In this document: one piece after another, positions 7,846 through 15,999 of the stretch | Layout: each line of letters starts with the position of its first letter | How positions within the stretch are numbered: position 1 is the first letter of the stretch | Program-made: the position numbers and the translations under genes | Source of the DNA: Thermoplasmata archaeon | GTDB lineage: Archaea; Thermoplasmatota; Thermoplasmata; Lutacidiplasmatales; UBA184 | Assembly: GCA_035622275.1 (NCBI GenBank) | Contig: DASPVQ010000015.1 | Coordinates: 1 to 64,000 of the forward strand | DNA length: 64,000 bases | Reading direction: 5' to 3' | Notes under the pieces: generated by a model | What the model was told of the DNA's origin: nothing | What the model saw: the letters and a program-made list of their open reading frames with translations, nothing else | Databases searched by the model: none

Positions 7846-10155
7846 GTGGGGAGCGCGGCGCCGGACGGCTGGCTGCTCGACATCACCGAGAGCGACGACG
7901 GCCGCTCGGTCGTGCTCTGGGTCAAGGAGCGCGCGACGGCGCGGGTCCGGCGCACCGCGGTCGAGTTCCGCCCGCCGTTCCTCGTCGCCGGCGCCCGGGC
8001 CGACCTCGCCGCGCTCGAGCGCCGCCTCGCCCCCGAGGCGTCCGTCGCCCGGATCGAGCGGCGGGTGCTCGCGCCGTCCCTCTACGACCGGCGGCCGCGC
8101 ACGGTCCTCGCGCTGACCCCGGCGCGCCACCCGCTGCGGCGCGCCCTCGCGCGCACGGTCGACGCGCTCGGAGGGTTCGAGCGCTACCGCCTCTACGACG
8201 TCGACCTCGGGGCGCCGCAGCTCTACCACCTCGGGCACGACCTCTACCCGTTCGCCCCGGTCGTCGGCCAGGGCGCGGACCTCCGTGCGACCGAGCCCGC
8301 CGAGACGATCGACTACCCGACGCCCCCCTTGCGCGTCGCGCGGTTGGAGGTCCGCCTCGCCGGGACGCGACGGGGCCGCCTGCCGCCGGCCGACGCGCGG
8401 ATCGGCGCGATCCGGCTCGGGGAGGTGACGATCGAGGGGAACGAGGGGGCCATCCTGCGCGCGCTCGTCGACGAGCTCGCGCGCAGCGACCCCGATGTCC
8501 TCCTCACCGGGGGCGGGGACGCCTTCGACCTGCCGTGGCTCTACCGACGGGCGAGCGCCGTCGGCCTCGGGCCCGAGGAGTTCGGTCTCGGCCGGGAGCG
8601 CGCGTCGTTCCGCCCGTCCCGCGGGGCGCGCACGTTCGAGTCGTACGGCCGGGTCTACCACCGCGCGGCCGCCTACCCGGTGCCGGGCCGCTTCCACCTC
8701 GATCGGGAGAACTCGTTCCTGTACGACGACACCGAGATCCCGGGCCTCGTCGACGCGGCGCGGCTCTCGCGCCTGTCCCTTTCGACGGTCGTCCGCCAGT
8801 CGCCGGGGACCTGCTTCACCGCGATGGAGATGGCCCATGCCCTCGCCCTCGGTGCCCACGTCCCGTGGAAGAAGAACCGGCCCGAGATGTTCCGGCGCGG
8901 CGACCACCTGGTGAACGCCGATCGCGGCGGGGTGATCTTCCTGCCGCCGGTCGGGGTGTTCGACCGGATCGACGAGTTCGACTTCGCGAGCCTCTACCCG
9001 TCGATCATGGTGCGGAACAACCTGTCCGCGGAAACGCTCGAGTGCCGGTGCTGCCCGGCGAGCCCGATCCGCGCCCCCGGGCTCGGCTACCGCTCGTGCG
9101 TGCGCCGGGTCGGCCTGATCCCCCGGACGCTCGCGCCGCTGCTCGCGCGCCGTCACGCCTACAAGGCGGCGATGAAGCGGCCCGGGACGCCCCCCGAGGA
9201 GGTCGTGCGCCTGAAGCGGCGGGTCAAGATGCTCAAGTGGATCCTCGTCACCGCCTTCGGCTACCAGGGCTATCGCAACGCCCGCTTCGGGCGGATCGAG
9301 TGCCACGAGGCGATCAACGCCTACGCGCGGCGCCTGCTCGCCGACCTCGTGCCGGCCGCGGAGGCCGCCGGCTACCGCGTCGTCCACGGGATCGTCGACT
9401 CGCTCTGGCTGAGGCCGCTCGTTCCGGACCGGTGCCCGGACCCGGAGGCGTTCGCGCGGGCGATGAGCGAGCGCTTCGACCTGCCGCTCGGCTACGAGGG
9501 TCGGTACCGGTGGATCGTCTTCCTGCCCGCGACGACGCACGGGCTGGGCGTGCCGAACCGCTACTACGGGCTCTACGAGCACGGGGAGTTCAAGCTCCGC
9601 GGGATCGGCTCGCGCCGGCACGACACCCCGCTGCTCCTGCGCCGCTTCGAGGGGGAGGTGCTGAGCCTCTTCCGCGGGGCCCGGGACGCCGCGGGCGTGC
9701 GCGCGCTCCTCCCCCGGGCGCTCGCCCGGGCGGACCTGTTCGCCGAGCGCGTGCGCGACGGCGCCTGGCCGGTCGACGAGCTCGTGATCGCCCACCGGCT
9801 CGGCCAGGCACCGGAGGCGTTCGTGACGTTCACCGACAGCGTCGCGGCGCTCCGCCAGCTCGCCGAGGCCGGGGCACCGCGCGGGGCCGGCGAGACCGTG
9901 CGCTACGTCGTCCTCGACCGGACGAGCCGTTCGTTCCGCGCGCGCGTGCGGATCGTCGAGGCGCTCACCGGCGACGAGCGCTACGACCGGGACGCCTACC
10001 TCGAGCTCCTCGCGCGGTCGGCGGAGACGCTCCTCGCGCCGCTCGGCGTCGATCGGGAGGATCTCCTCGCGCGCTGGGGGGTCGCCCCGCCGCCCGAGCG
10101 CGAGCCGTACCGGTCCCCCGAGGCGATCGAGCAGGGCGCCCTCGACGCCTCGTGA
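7846..10155 (+). CDS. Divergent family-B DNA polymerase (PolB2-like, exonuclease apparently lost)
   Basis: 769 residues, GTG start. Polymerase motif A is intact (Asp379 in D-F-A-S-L-Y-P-S-I). Motif B is altered: K464 is followed by L-V-T-A-F-G-Y-Q-G-Y instead of the N-S-x-Y-G core. Motif C reads H-G-I-V-D-S, so Asp518 remains but the first Asp of the usual D-T-D is Ile516. In the exonuclease domain the D-I-E of motif I reads R-L-E (166-168) and motif II keeps only F-D. Proofreading is therefore probably absent, while the two main catalytic aspartates persist. Such degenerate motifs are known from the archaeal PolB2 group (Dpo2 of Sulfolobales). A damage-tolerance polymerase is inferred. Confidence 0.85.
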   Translation: MGSAAPDGWLLDITESDDGRSVVLWVKERATARVRRTAVEFRPPFLVAGARADLAALERRLAPEASVARIERRVLAPSLYDRRPRTVLALTPARHPLRRALARTVDALGGFERYRLYDVDLGAPQLYHLGHDLYPFAPVVGQGADLRATEPAETIDYPTPPLRVARLEVRLAGTRRGRLPPADARIGAIRLGEVTIEGNEGAILRALVDELARSDPDVLLTGGGDAFDLPWLYRRASAVGLGPEEFGLGRERASFRPSRGARTFESYGRVYHRAAAYPVPGRFHLDRENSFLYDDTEIPGLVDAARLSRLSLSTVVRQSPGTCFTAMEMAHALALGAHVPWKKNRPEMFRRGDHLVNADRGGVIFLPPVGVFDRIDEFDFASLYPSIMVRNNLSAETLECRCCPASPIRAPGLGYRSCVRRVGLIPRTLAPLLARRHAYKAAMKRPGTPPEEVVRLKRRVKMLKWILVTAFGYQGYRNARFGRIECHEAINAYARRLLADLVPAAEAAGYRVVHGIVDSLWLRPLVPDRCPDPEAFARAMSERFDLPLGYEGRYRWIVFLPATTHGLGVPNRYYGLYEHGEFKLRGIGSRRHDTPLLLRRFEGEVLSLFRGARDAAGVRALLPRALARADLFAERVRDGAWPVDELVIAHRLGQAPEAFVTFTDSVAALRQLAEAGAPRGAGETVRYVVLDRTSRSFRARVRIVEALTGDERYDRDAYLELLARSAETLLAPLGVDREDLLARWGVAPPPEREPYRSPEAIEQGALDAS

Positions 10156-10176
10156 GCGGGGCGCGGGAGCGGGGAC

Positions 10177-10183
10177 CTTTTAG
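10177..10183 (+). promoter_or_regulatory. TATA-like box of the HEAT-repeat gene
   Basis: CTTTTAG, 22-28 nt before the ATG at 10205; predicts a leaderless transcript separate from the polymerase operon. Confidence 0.5.
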
Positions 10184-10204
10184 CCCCCGCCGTGTCGTTC
10201 GAGC

Positions 10205-11701
10205 ATGGCCGCGACGCGACGAGCCCGCGCCCCCCGACCGACCGGGCGCGGGCGCCGACGGCCCGGGACACGGGCGGCCCCGAGCCCCGCGCGCCGGGCC
10301 GCGGCGATCCGCGCGAGCGTCGCCCGCGGACGGCTCGACGACCTCACGCCGCTCCTCGCCGCCCTCAGCGATCCGACCGCGGGCGTCCGCCAGACGGCGG
10401 CGATCGCCCTCGGGATCCTGAAGGACCCGCGGGCGCGCAGCACGGTGTCGACCGCGCTCAGCGACCCGGATCCCGCCGTGCGCGCGTGCGCTGCCGAGGC
10501 GCTCGGGGCGATCGGCCGGGCGGAGAGCCGGGAGGTGCTCGAGCAAGCGCTCGACGACCCCGTCGCGCACGTCCGGGCGCGAGCGGCCGGTGCGCTGAGG
10601 GCCCTCGCCGACGCCCGGAGCGCCGGCGCGCTCGCCGCTCGCGTGGGGGACCCCTCGGTCGAGGTCCGCCAGACGATCGCCATTGCGCTCGGGGGCCTCG
10701 AGGGGCCCGAGGCCGAGGCTGGCCTGCGCGGGCTGCTCGCCGATCCGGCCGACCGGGTCCGCCGCGAGGCCGTGCTCGGCCTCGGACGACGTCGCGGCGA
10801 GGAGGTCGCGCGGTCGATCCGCCCGTTCCTATCCGATCCGGCCCGCCGGGTGCGCGCCGCCGCGGCGGTCGTCCTGGGCCGTCACCGCGACCGCGACAGC
10901 GTGCCCGCCCTGCTCACGCGACTCGCGCAGCCCGAGACCTGGGAGAAGCCGGCCGTCCTGGTCGCCCTCGGTCGCATCGGCGATCCGTCGGCCGGGGCGG
11001 CGCTCGTCGCGGCCGCGGACCACCCGGCGCCGTGGGTCCGGGTCTGCGCGGTCCACGCGCTGGGTGAGCTCGGAGGCGAGGCCGCGGGCCGGGTCGCACG
11101 CGCCCACGCCCGGGATCCGGCCTGGTCGGTGCGCGGGGCGTGTGCGCTCGCCCTCGGAGCGGTCGGGGGGCCGGACGACCTGGCCCTCCTGCTCGAGCTG
11201 CTGCGCGACGAGAACCCCTGGCCCCGTCGCGGCGCGATCTACGCGATCGGCCGGCTCGGGCTCCAGGAGGCCGCGCCGCGGATCCGCGACGAGCTCGCCG
11301 ACCCGGCGGCCGAGGTCACGCTCGCCGCGATCTGGGCGCTGGGCCGGCTCGGCGACGACGGTGCCCGCGAGGCCCTCGTCCGGCGACTGGTCCAGTGGCG
11401 CGCGGCCGCCGGCCCGGGACGGCCAGCGGCGGCCGACTCCGCCGGTGGCCTCGTCTCCGACGCCGAGAGCCGTCTGTTCGACGCCGCGGTGCAGGCGCTC
11501 GGGCGGATCGCGATCGGCGCGGACGACCTCTACGTCGCGCGGGCCCTGCGCGACGCGCGCGGGGCGCTCAGCGAGGAGGACCTCGACCGGGTCGCCCGCC
11601 TGCCGCTCCCCGAGCTCGGGGTCGACGCGGCGCCTCCGACCTTGCGGGCGCTCTTCGACGCCGCCCTCCCCGGCTCGATCGCGGACGACGAGTCCCCATG
11701 A
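10205..11701 (+). CDS. HEAT-repeat (PBS-lyase-type) scaffold protein
   Basis: 498 residues. After a basic, Arg/Pro-rich N-terminus of about 30 residues, the protein is built of about a dozen helical repeats of some 31 residues with the recurring pattern D-P-x-x-x-V-R-x-x-A-A-x-A-L-G. This is the short HEAT/PBS-lyase repeat, a protein-protein interaction solenoid. No catalytic domain is attached. The stop overlaps the next start (ATGA), so it is probably translated together with the acetyltransferase that follows. Partner unknown. Confidence 0.85.
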   Translation: MAATRRARAPRPTGRGRRRPGTRAAPSPARRAAAIRASVARGRLDDLTPLLAALSDPTAGVRQTAAIALGILKDPRARSTVSTALSDPDPAVRACAAEALGAIGRAESREVLEQALDDPVAHVRARAAGALRALADARSAGALAARVGDPSVEVRQTIAIALGGLEGPEAEAGLRGLLADPADRVRREAVLGLGRRRGEEVARSIRPFLSDPARRVRAAAAVVLGRHRDRDSVPALLTRLAQPETWEKPAVLVALGRIGDPSAGAALVAAADHPAPWVRVCAVHALGELGGEAAGRVARAHARDPAWSVRGACALALGAVGGPDDLALLLELLRDENPWPRRGAIYAIGRLGLQEAAPRIRDELADPAAEVTLAAIWALGRLGDDGAREALVRRLVQWRAAAGPGRPAAADSAGGLVSDAESRLFDAAVQALGRIAIGADDLYVARALRDARGALSEEDLDRVARLPLPELGVDAAPPTLRALFDAALPGSIADDESP

Positions 11702-12627
11702 TCCGGGACTTCCGGGCCTCCGACGCGTCCGACCTGTTGCGCCTGTTGCAGGCGAACTTCCCGGAGGAGGAGGCGCTCAGCGGCACCCGGCCCGAGGGGT
11801 TCCTCGCGACCGTGCGGCGGATCTACCGCTGGGACGCCCGGTTCGTGCTCGGCCTCCTCGCGCTGTTCGGCCGCCGGATCTTCCGGTTCCTCGTGATCGA
11901 GGAGGACGGTCACCTCGTCGCGACCACGCTGCTCACGCTGCCTGCGCGGGCGGGATTCGTGAGCATGGTCGTTGTCGATCCGGCCTACCGGCGCCGGGGC
12001 CTCGCCCGCACGCTCGTCGAGCGGGCGCGGGCGTTCAGCGCGCGGGCGGGTCGCCCGTACGTCGCCCTCGACGTGCTCGAGGCGAACACGCCGGCCCGGA
12101 CGCTCTACGAAGCGCTCGGCTACCGACCGCTGCGCGAGCTGCGGCGGATGGCCTGGGAGCCGGACCGCGGCGTGCCGACCGCCCGCTCCCCGCACGTGCG
12201 GCCGTTCCGGCGGGCCGACGCGGCCCCGCTCGCGGAGATCCTGCGGCGGAGCGCGCCGCCGGCGGTCGAAGAGGTCCTGCCGGTCTCGGCCCGGTCGATC
12301 GGCGGCTGGGGCGTCGCGCGCGCTCTCCTGAGCGAGGAGGCGGGCTGGGTCGTGGACCGCGGTCGGGGCCCGGAGGCGTACCTGTCGGTCGTCCGCTCGG
12401 AGGCGACGACGGCGATGCACTGCTCCGCCCCCATCGTCGCGGAGTCGACGGACCCGAACGACGTCGCGGCGCTCGTGGGGATGGGCCTTTCCTGGTGCAC
12501 CGCCCGCGGCGCCCCCCGGGTCCTCGCCGAGGTCGCGGTCGCGAACGCGCGCGGTCGCGCGGCCCTCGAGGGAGGTGGCTTCCGCGACGCGCTCGCGCTC
12601 TGGACGCTCTACCGGCCGAGCGGGTAG
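11698..12627 (+). CDS. Tandem-domain GNAT acetyltransferase
   Basis: 309 residues. The first half is a GNAT domain with a clear acetyl-CoA pyrophosphate loop, V-V-V-D-P-A-Y-R-R-R-G-L-A, followed by the E-A-N-T-P-A-R-T-L-Y-E-A-L-G-Y motif near residue 140. The second half (about 160-309) repeats the fold without a good R/Q-x-x-G-x-G/A loop and ends with A-L-E-G-G-G-F; it may be structural or bind substrate. Substrate unknown. ATG overlaps the HEAT gene stop by 4 nt. Confidence 0.85.
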   Translation: MIRDFRASDASDLLRLLQANFPEEEALSGTRPEGFLATVRRIYRWDARFVLGLLALFGRRIFRFLVIEEDGHLVATTLLTLPARAGFVSMVVVDPAYRRRGLARTLVERARAFSARAGRPYVALDVLEANTPARTLYEALGYRPLRELRRMAWEPDRGVPTARSPHVRPFRRADAAPLAEILRRSAPPAVEEVLPVSARSIGGWGVARALLSEEAGWVVDRGRGPEAYLSVVRSEATTAMHCSAPIVAESTDPNDVAALVGMGLSWCTARGAPRVLAEVAVANARGRAALEGGGFRDALALWTLYRPSG

Positions 12628-13909
12628 CGGCGCCCGGGACCGAGTCGCGCTCGACGTCTACCTGTTCCCGGCCGTCATCGGAGGCGGGCTCGGCGACATC
12701 GAGGAGGTGCTCGCCGCCGGCCGCGCGCTCTCGCGCTCGGGCGTACGGCTGCGCCTCTTCCGCGCTCCCGGCCGAGCGCTGCCGCGAAGCGTCGACGGAC
12801 CCTGGGCGTGGCCCCCACTGCGGCGGGTCCGGTCCGTGGGCCGTCGGGCTCCCGCCGCCCTGACGGTGGCCCCGGCCTGGGGCGTCAGCGCCGGACCCGG
12901 GCGGGCGGAGGCGTTCGGGCGCGCCGGCCCGTGGGAGCCCGAGGCGGCCGCGATCGAACGCGCCTACGGCGCGGGCGCCACGATCCACATCAGCCTCGAG
13001 GAGTTCGCCCGAACGCTAGCGGCGGGCGCCGAGAGCCGCGAGCGCTTTCGCGAAGGCGGCGTCCCGAGCCGTGCGATCGGCGCTCGCCTCGCCCGGGCCC
13101 GACGGTCCGGCGAGGTCGCCGAGTTCCGTGCCGCGTTCGCGCGCTTCCGTGCGCTCGACCGGGCCAACGTCCTCCATCTGTTCTGCGCGTTCCGGCCCGA
13201 CCCGCGGTTCGTGCGGGCGTTCCCGCCCGCGATCGTCGCCGGGCCCCTGTGGCCGCGGCGCTTCCGTCCACCGACCTGGGCGCGCCGGCGCGGACCGCGC
13301 GAATGGATCTGGTACGCGAGCCCGTCGAGCGCCGAGGCGATCGCGCCGGCGGTCGTCGACGCGCTCGCGGCGAGCCGACCGGCGGTCCGTCTGCTCGTCC
13401 GCACGGACCGCCCCTGGGCCTACCGCCCGCGCCCGGAGGTGGTGGAGCTCGCGCGCCGACCGATGCCGGCGTCGGCCTGGCACCGCCGCTTCGCGCGCGC
13501 CGAGCTGCGGATCGTGACGGGCAGCCGCACGCTGCTCGAGGCGATCGAGCTCGGGGGACCGTTCCTCTACTTCAACGGCGTCCTGGGGCGCGGGGCCCGA
13601 CGCCGACGGCACCGGCCGGAGAAGATCCAGCAGCTCCTATCGCTCGCGCGGGAGCAGGGCGCCCCGGCGGACCTGGTACGCGACCTCGACGACTTCTCCC
13701 GCGGCCGCCGGATCGGGGCGGTCGTCGCGCGCGCGGCGGCGCGCGCCGGTGGCTGGCGCCGGTTCCCGTCCGGGCTGCGGGCGCGCGGCTTCCGGCCGCC
13801 GTACGACGACGCGGGCCGCCTGATCGTGGCGGTCGCGCACGCGCTCGCGCGCCGACCCGGCGAGGCCGCACGGATCGTGGCCGACGTCCGGGCCGGCCGG
13901 GCCCTTTAA
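12575..13909 (+). CDS. Putative GT-B-fold glycosyltransferase-like protein
   Basis: About 444 residues from a GTG at 12575 that overlaps the preceding gene by 53 nt; no other ATG, GTG or TTG lies between that gene's end and the first conserved segment. Near residue 36 a G-G-G-L-G-D-I stretch before an L-A-A-G-R-A-L-S-R-S-G helix recalls the N-terminal loop of GT-B enzymes. Near residue 310, I-V-T-G-S-R-T-L-L-E-A-I-E-L-G-G-P resembles the donor-binding region of the same fold (compare MurG and UDP-GlcNAc epimerase). Sugar and acceptor are unknown; the fold call is by eye. Confidence 0.5.
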   Translation: MASATRSRSGRSTGRAGSGARDRVALDVYLFPAVIGGGLGDIEEVLAAGRALSRSGVRLRLFRAPGRALPRSVDGPWAWPPLRRVRSVGRRAPAALTVAPAWGVSAGPGRAEAFGRAGPWEPEAAAIERAYGAGATIHISLEEFARTLAAGAESRERFREGGVPSRAIGARLARARRSGEVAEFRAAFARFRALDRANVLHLFCAFRPDPRFVRAFPPAIVAGPLWPRRFRPPTWARRRGPREWIWYASPSSAEAIAPAVVDALAASRPAVRLLVRTDRPWAYRPRPEVVELARRPMPASAWHRRFARAELRIVTGSRTLLEAIELGGPFLYFNGVLGRGARRRRHRPEKIQQLLSLAREQGAPADLVRDLDDFSRGRRIGAVVARAAARAGGWRRFPSGLRARGFRPPYDDAGRLIVAVAHALARRPGEAARIVADVRAGRAL

Positions 13910-13910
13910 G
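13905..13910 (+). promoter_or_regulatory. TATA-like box of the M29 peptidase-like gene
   Basis: TTTAAG, 26-31 nt before the ATG at 13936, overlapping the end of the previous gene. Confidence 0.55.
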
Positions 13911-13935
13911 GGGAGCCCTTCTCCCTGCGCCTTGG

Positions 13936-15045
13936 ATGCCCGCGTTGGAGGCGAGCCCCGCGGCCGTCGCGCGCGCCCTCGTCGGCAGCGCGGTCCGGCT
14001 CAAGCGGGGGGAGCACCTCGCGATCCTGAGCTGGAGCCACACGCTGGCCTGGGCGGCCGCGTGCGTCGCGGAGGCGCGCCGCGTCGGCGGGGTCCCGTTC
14101 CTCGTCGTCGAGGACGAGGCTGCGTTCTGGCGGAGCGTCGATCTCGCGCCGGCCACGGCCCGCTGGGCCGGTCCGTCCGCGCCGCTCGCGAGCGCGGTCG
14201 CCCGCGCCGACGCGCTCCTGTACTTCCCCGGTCCGGCCGACCGACCCCGGCTGCACGCGCTCCCGCCCGCGCAGCTCGCCCCGTTCCTCTCGGCCGACGA
14301 CCAGTGGCTGCGGCGCACCCGCCGGGCGCACGTGCGGGCCGTGCGGTGCCTGCTCGGCTACGCCTCCGACGCGCAGGCCGACCATTGGGGCGTGCCCGGC
14401 GCGATGTGGCGCAGCCAGCTCATCCGCGGGATCGCCGAGGTCGATTACGCCGAGCTCGGCCGCGAGGCCCGCCGCGTGAGCGAGCGGCTCCGTGGGGGGC
14501 GGCAGGTCCGGGTCACGGCCGCGAACGGCACCGATCTCGAGCTGCGATTGCGCGGCCGACGGCCGTGGGCCGACGACGGGGTCGTCGACGCCGACGACCG
14601 GCGTCGGGGTCGCACGCTCGCGAGCGCGCCGGCGGGTTCGGTGGTGGTCGCGATCGACGAGGCGAGCGCCACGGGAACGCTGGTCGCGAACCGCCCCAGC
14701 TTCCTGAGCAGCGGCCGGACCGAGGGCGGGCAGTGGGAGGTGGATCGGGGTCGCCTGAGGAACTACTGGTACACGGAGGGGGCCGCTCCGTTCGAGGCAG
14801 GGTTCGCGGCCGCACCGCGGGGGCGCGAGGTGGTCGGGCTGCTCGCGATCGGCCTCAACGCGGCGTTGCCGGGCGGCGTGCCCCAGGCCGAGGACCTCGA
14901 GGCCGGTGCGGCCACGCTCGCCATCGGCGGCAACGTGGTCTACGGCGGGCGGAACCGGTGCCGTTACCTCTCCTGGATCACCATCGGGGAGGCGAGCGTC
15001 GCGGTCGATGGCCACCCGCTGCTCGATCGGGGCAAGGTCCTCTGA
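13936..15045 (+). CDS. M29-family (aminopeptidase T-like) protein, metal site doubtful
   Basis: 369 residues, the usual length for the M29 family. The N-terminal half has the family's nucleotide-like fold (K-R-G-E-H-L-A-I-L near residue 24), and the A-N-G-T-D-L-E-L-R region near residue 200 and the G-G-x-P-Q-A-E segment near residue 320 match. Active M29 enzymes bind two metals through Glu, His and Asp, including a C-terminal His-x-Asp-type motif; here that region reads R-Y-L-S-W-I without His. It may be an inactive relative. The TGA overlaps the start of the DNA glycosylase gene. Confidence 0.75.
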   Translation: MPALEASPAAVARALVGSAVRLKRGEHLAILSWSHTLAWAAACVAEARRVGGVPFLVVEDEAAFWRSVDLAPATARWAGPSAPLASAVARADALLYFPGPADRPRLHALPPAQLAPFLSADDQWLRRTRRAHVRAVRCLLGYASDAQADHWGVPGAMWRSQLIRGIAEVDYAELGREARRVSERLRGGRQVRVTAANGTDLELRLRGRRPWADDGVVDADDRRRGRTLASAPAGSVVVAIDEASATGTLVANRPSFLSSGRTEGGQWEVDRGRLRNYWYTEGAAPFEAGFAAAPRGREVVGLLAIGLNAALPGGVPQAEDLEAGAATLAIGGNVVYGGRNRCRYLSWITIGEASVAVDGHPLLDRGKVL

Positions 15046-15698
15046 GCGCCGCCGTCCGCCGCCTCGGCCGTGGGTTCTTCGACCGCCGTGCCGCGGTCCT
15101 CGCCCGCGCCCTCCTCGGCACGCGCCTCGAGCTACGATCGCGCACGGGTCGTCGCGTGGCCCGGCTCGTCGAGACCGAGGCCTACCCCCGCGGCGACCCG
15201 GCGAGCCACGCATTCCACGGACCGACCCGCCGTAACCGCTCGATGTTCGTCGGCCCCGGGACGCTCTACGTCTTCCGGATCCACCAGGTCGTCTGCGCGA
15301 ACCTGGTCGCGCGGGTCGGCGAGGCCGTCCTGCTGCGCGCCGGGGCGGTCGAGGGGCTGGCGCCCGGGGCCGGGCGCGGGCCGGGCCGCCTCGCGCGCGC
15401 GCTCGGGATCTCGATCGAGGATGACGGCCTCGACGCGGTGCGGAGCCGGCGGGTCGCGCTCCGACCGCGCGACGGACCCGTCGGCCGGATCGCGCTCACG
15501 CCCCGGATCGGGATCCGGCGGGCGCGCCGGCGCCGACTGCGCTTCGTGCTGCTCGGGGAGCCGGCGGTCTCGCGCGCGCCTAGCGCCGCAGCTTCGCCCA
15601 GTCGTAGCCGCGCCGGCGGGCGGAGGCCCCGAAGCCGCACGACGCGCAGACCTTCTTCTGCCGGTGGTAGGAGTGTCGGCCGCACCGGCGGCAGATGA
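15042..15698 (+). CDS. mpg: 3-methyladenine (alkyladenine) DNA glycosylase, AAG family
   Basis: Removes alkylated purines in base-excision repair. The catalytic-site motif [17 protein letters not shown] is present, followed by [15 protein letters not shown] and, near the end, I-A-L-T-P-R-I-G-I. Codons before the conserved F-F-D-R-R-A segment contain no ATG, GTG or TTG; the CTG at 15042 forms a CTGA overlap with the preceding stop and gives the family N-terminal length, so it is chosen. A GTG at 14958 is possible. The conserved domain ends near 15582, but the frame stays open to 15698, antisense to the eL37 gene, adding a basic tail of about 38 residues. Confidence 0.85.
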   Translation: MSAAVRRLGRGFFDRRAAVLARALLGTRLELRSRTGRRVARLVETEAYPRGDPASHAFHGPTRRNRSMFVGPGTLYVFRIHQVVCANLVARVGEAVLLRAGAVEGLAPGAGRGPGRLARALGISIEDDGLDAVRSRRVALRPRDGPVGRIALTPRIGIRRARRRRLRFVLLGEPAVSRAPSAAASPSRSRAGGRRPRSRTTRRPSSAGGRSVGRTGGR

Positions 15699-15744
15699 TG
15701 TGGACGATCTTGCCACCGCGGCTCGATGCGGTCCCCTTCGTCAC
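15580..15744 (-). CDS. rpl37e: Large-subunit ribosomal protein eL37
   Basis: 54 residues, GTG start. Binds 23S rRNA through one zinc. The [10 protein letters not shown] and C-A-S-C-G-F-G motifs give the four cysteine ligands, and the N-terminal T-K-G-T and C-terminal Y-D-W-A-K ends fit the family. It starts 11 nt after the LSm gene, the classic archaeal LSm-eL37 pair. The 3' half overlaps the 3' end of mpg on the opposite strand. Confidence 0.95.
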   Translation of the reverse strand: MTKGTASSRGGKIVHIICRRCGRHSYHRQKKVCASCGFGASARRRGYDWAKLRR

Positions 15745-15755
15745 GGATGCCCTCC

Positions 15756-15968
15756 CTACGGCGAGATGTAGATGATCGAGTCGCCGCGCAGCAGCGTGAG
15801 GCCGCTGTGCGGCGTCACGACGTCCCGCACGACCTCTTCGGCGGAGGACAGGACGAGGTTCAGGTGCTGGTCGTAGGCGTCGAGCACGCCGCGGTACGAG
15901 CGCCCGCCCTTCATCTCGACCAGGACGCGCTTGTGCAGGCTCTGTTGGAGGACGTCGAGCGGCCGCAT
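15756..15968 (-). CDS. LSm/Sm-like archaeal RNA-binding protein
   Basis: 70 residues. Forms heptameric rings that bind U-rich RNA. Sm1 (residues about 10-40: [20 protein letters not shown]) and Sm2 ([10 protein letters not shown] near the C-terminus) are both present. ATG at 15968 is chosen over the longer open frame because it gives the family N-terminus and lies about 30-38 nt downstream of a GGTTAAGAA box (15998-16006). Confidence 0.95.
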   Translation of the reverse strand: MRPLDVLQQSLHKRVLVEMKGGRSYRGVLDAYDQHLNLVLSSAEEVVRDVVTPHSGLTLLRGDSIIYISP

Positions 15969-15999
15969 CGGGAGGGGCCAGCGACACGAGGACGGCTTC

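Noticed and set aside
7720-9795. 691-codon open frame antisense to the polymerase
   Set aside because: The sense strand has clear PolB motifs; the antisense frame is shadow sequence.
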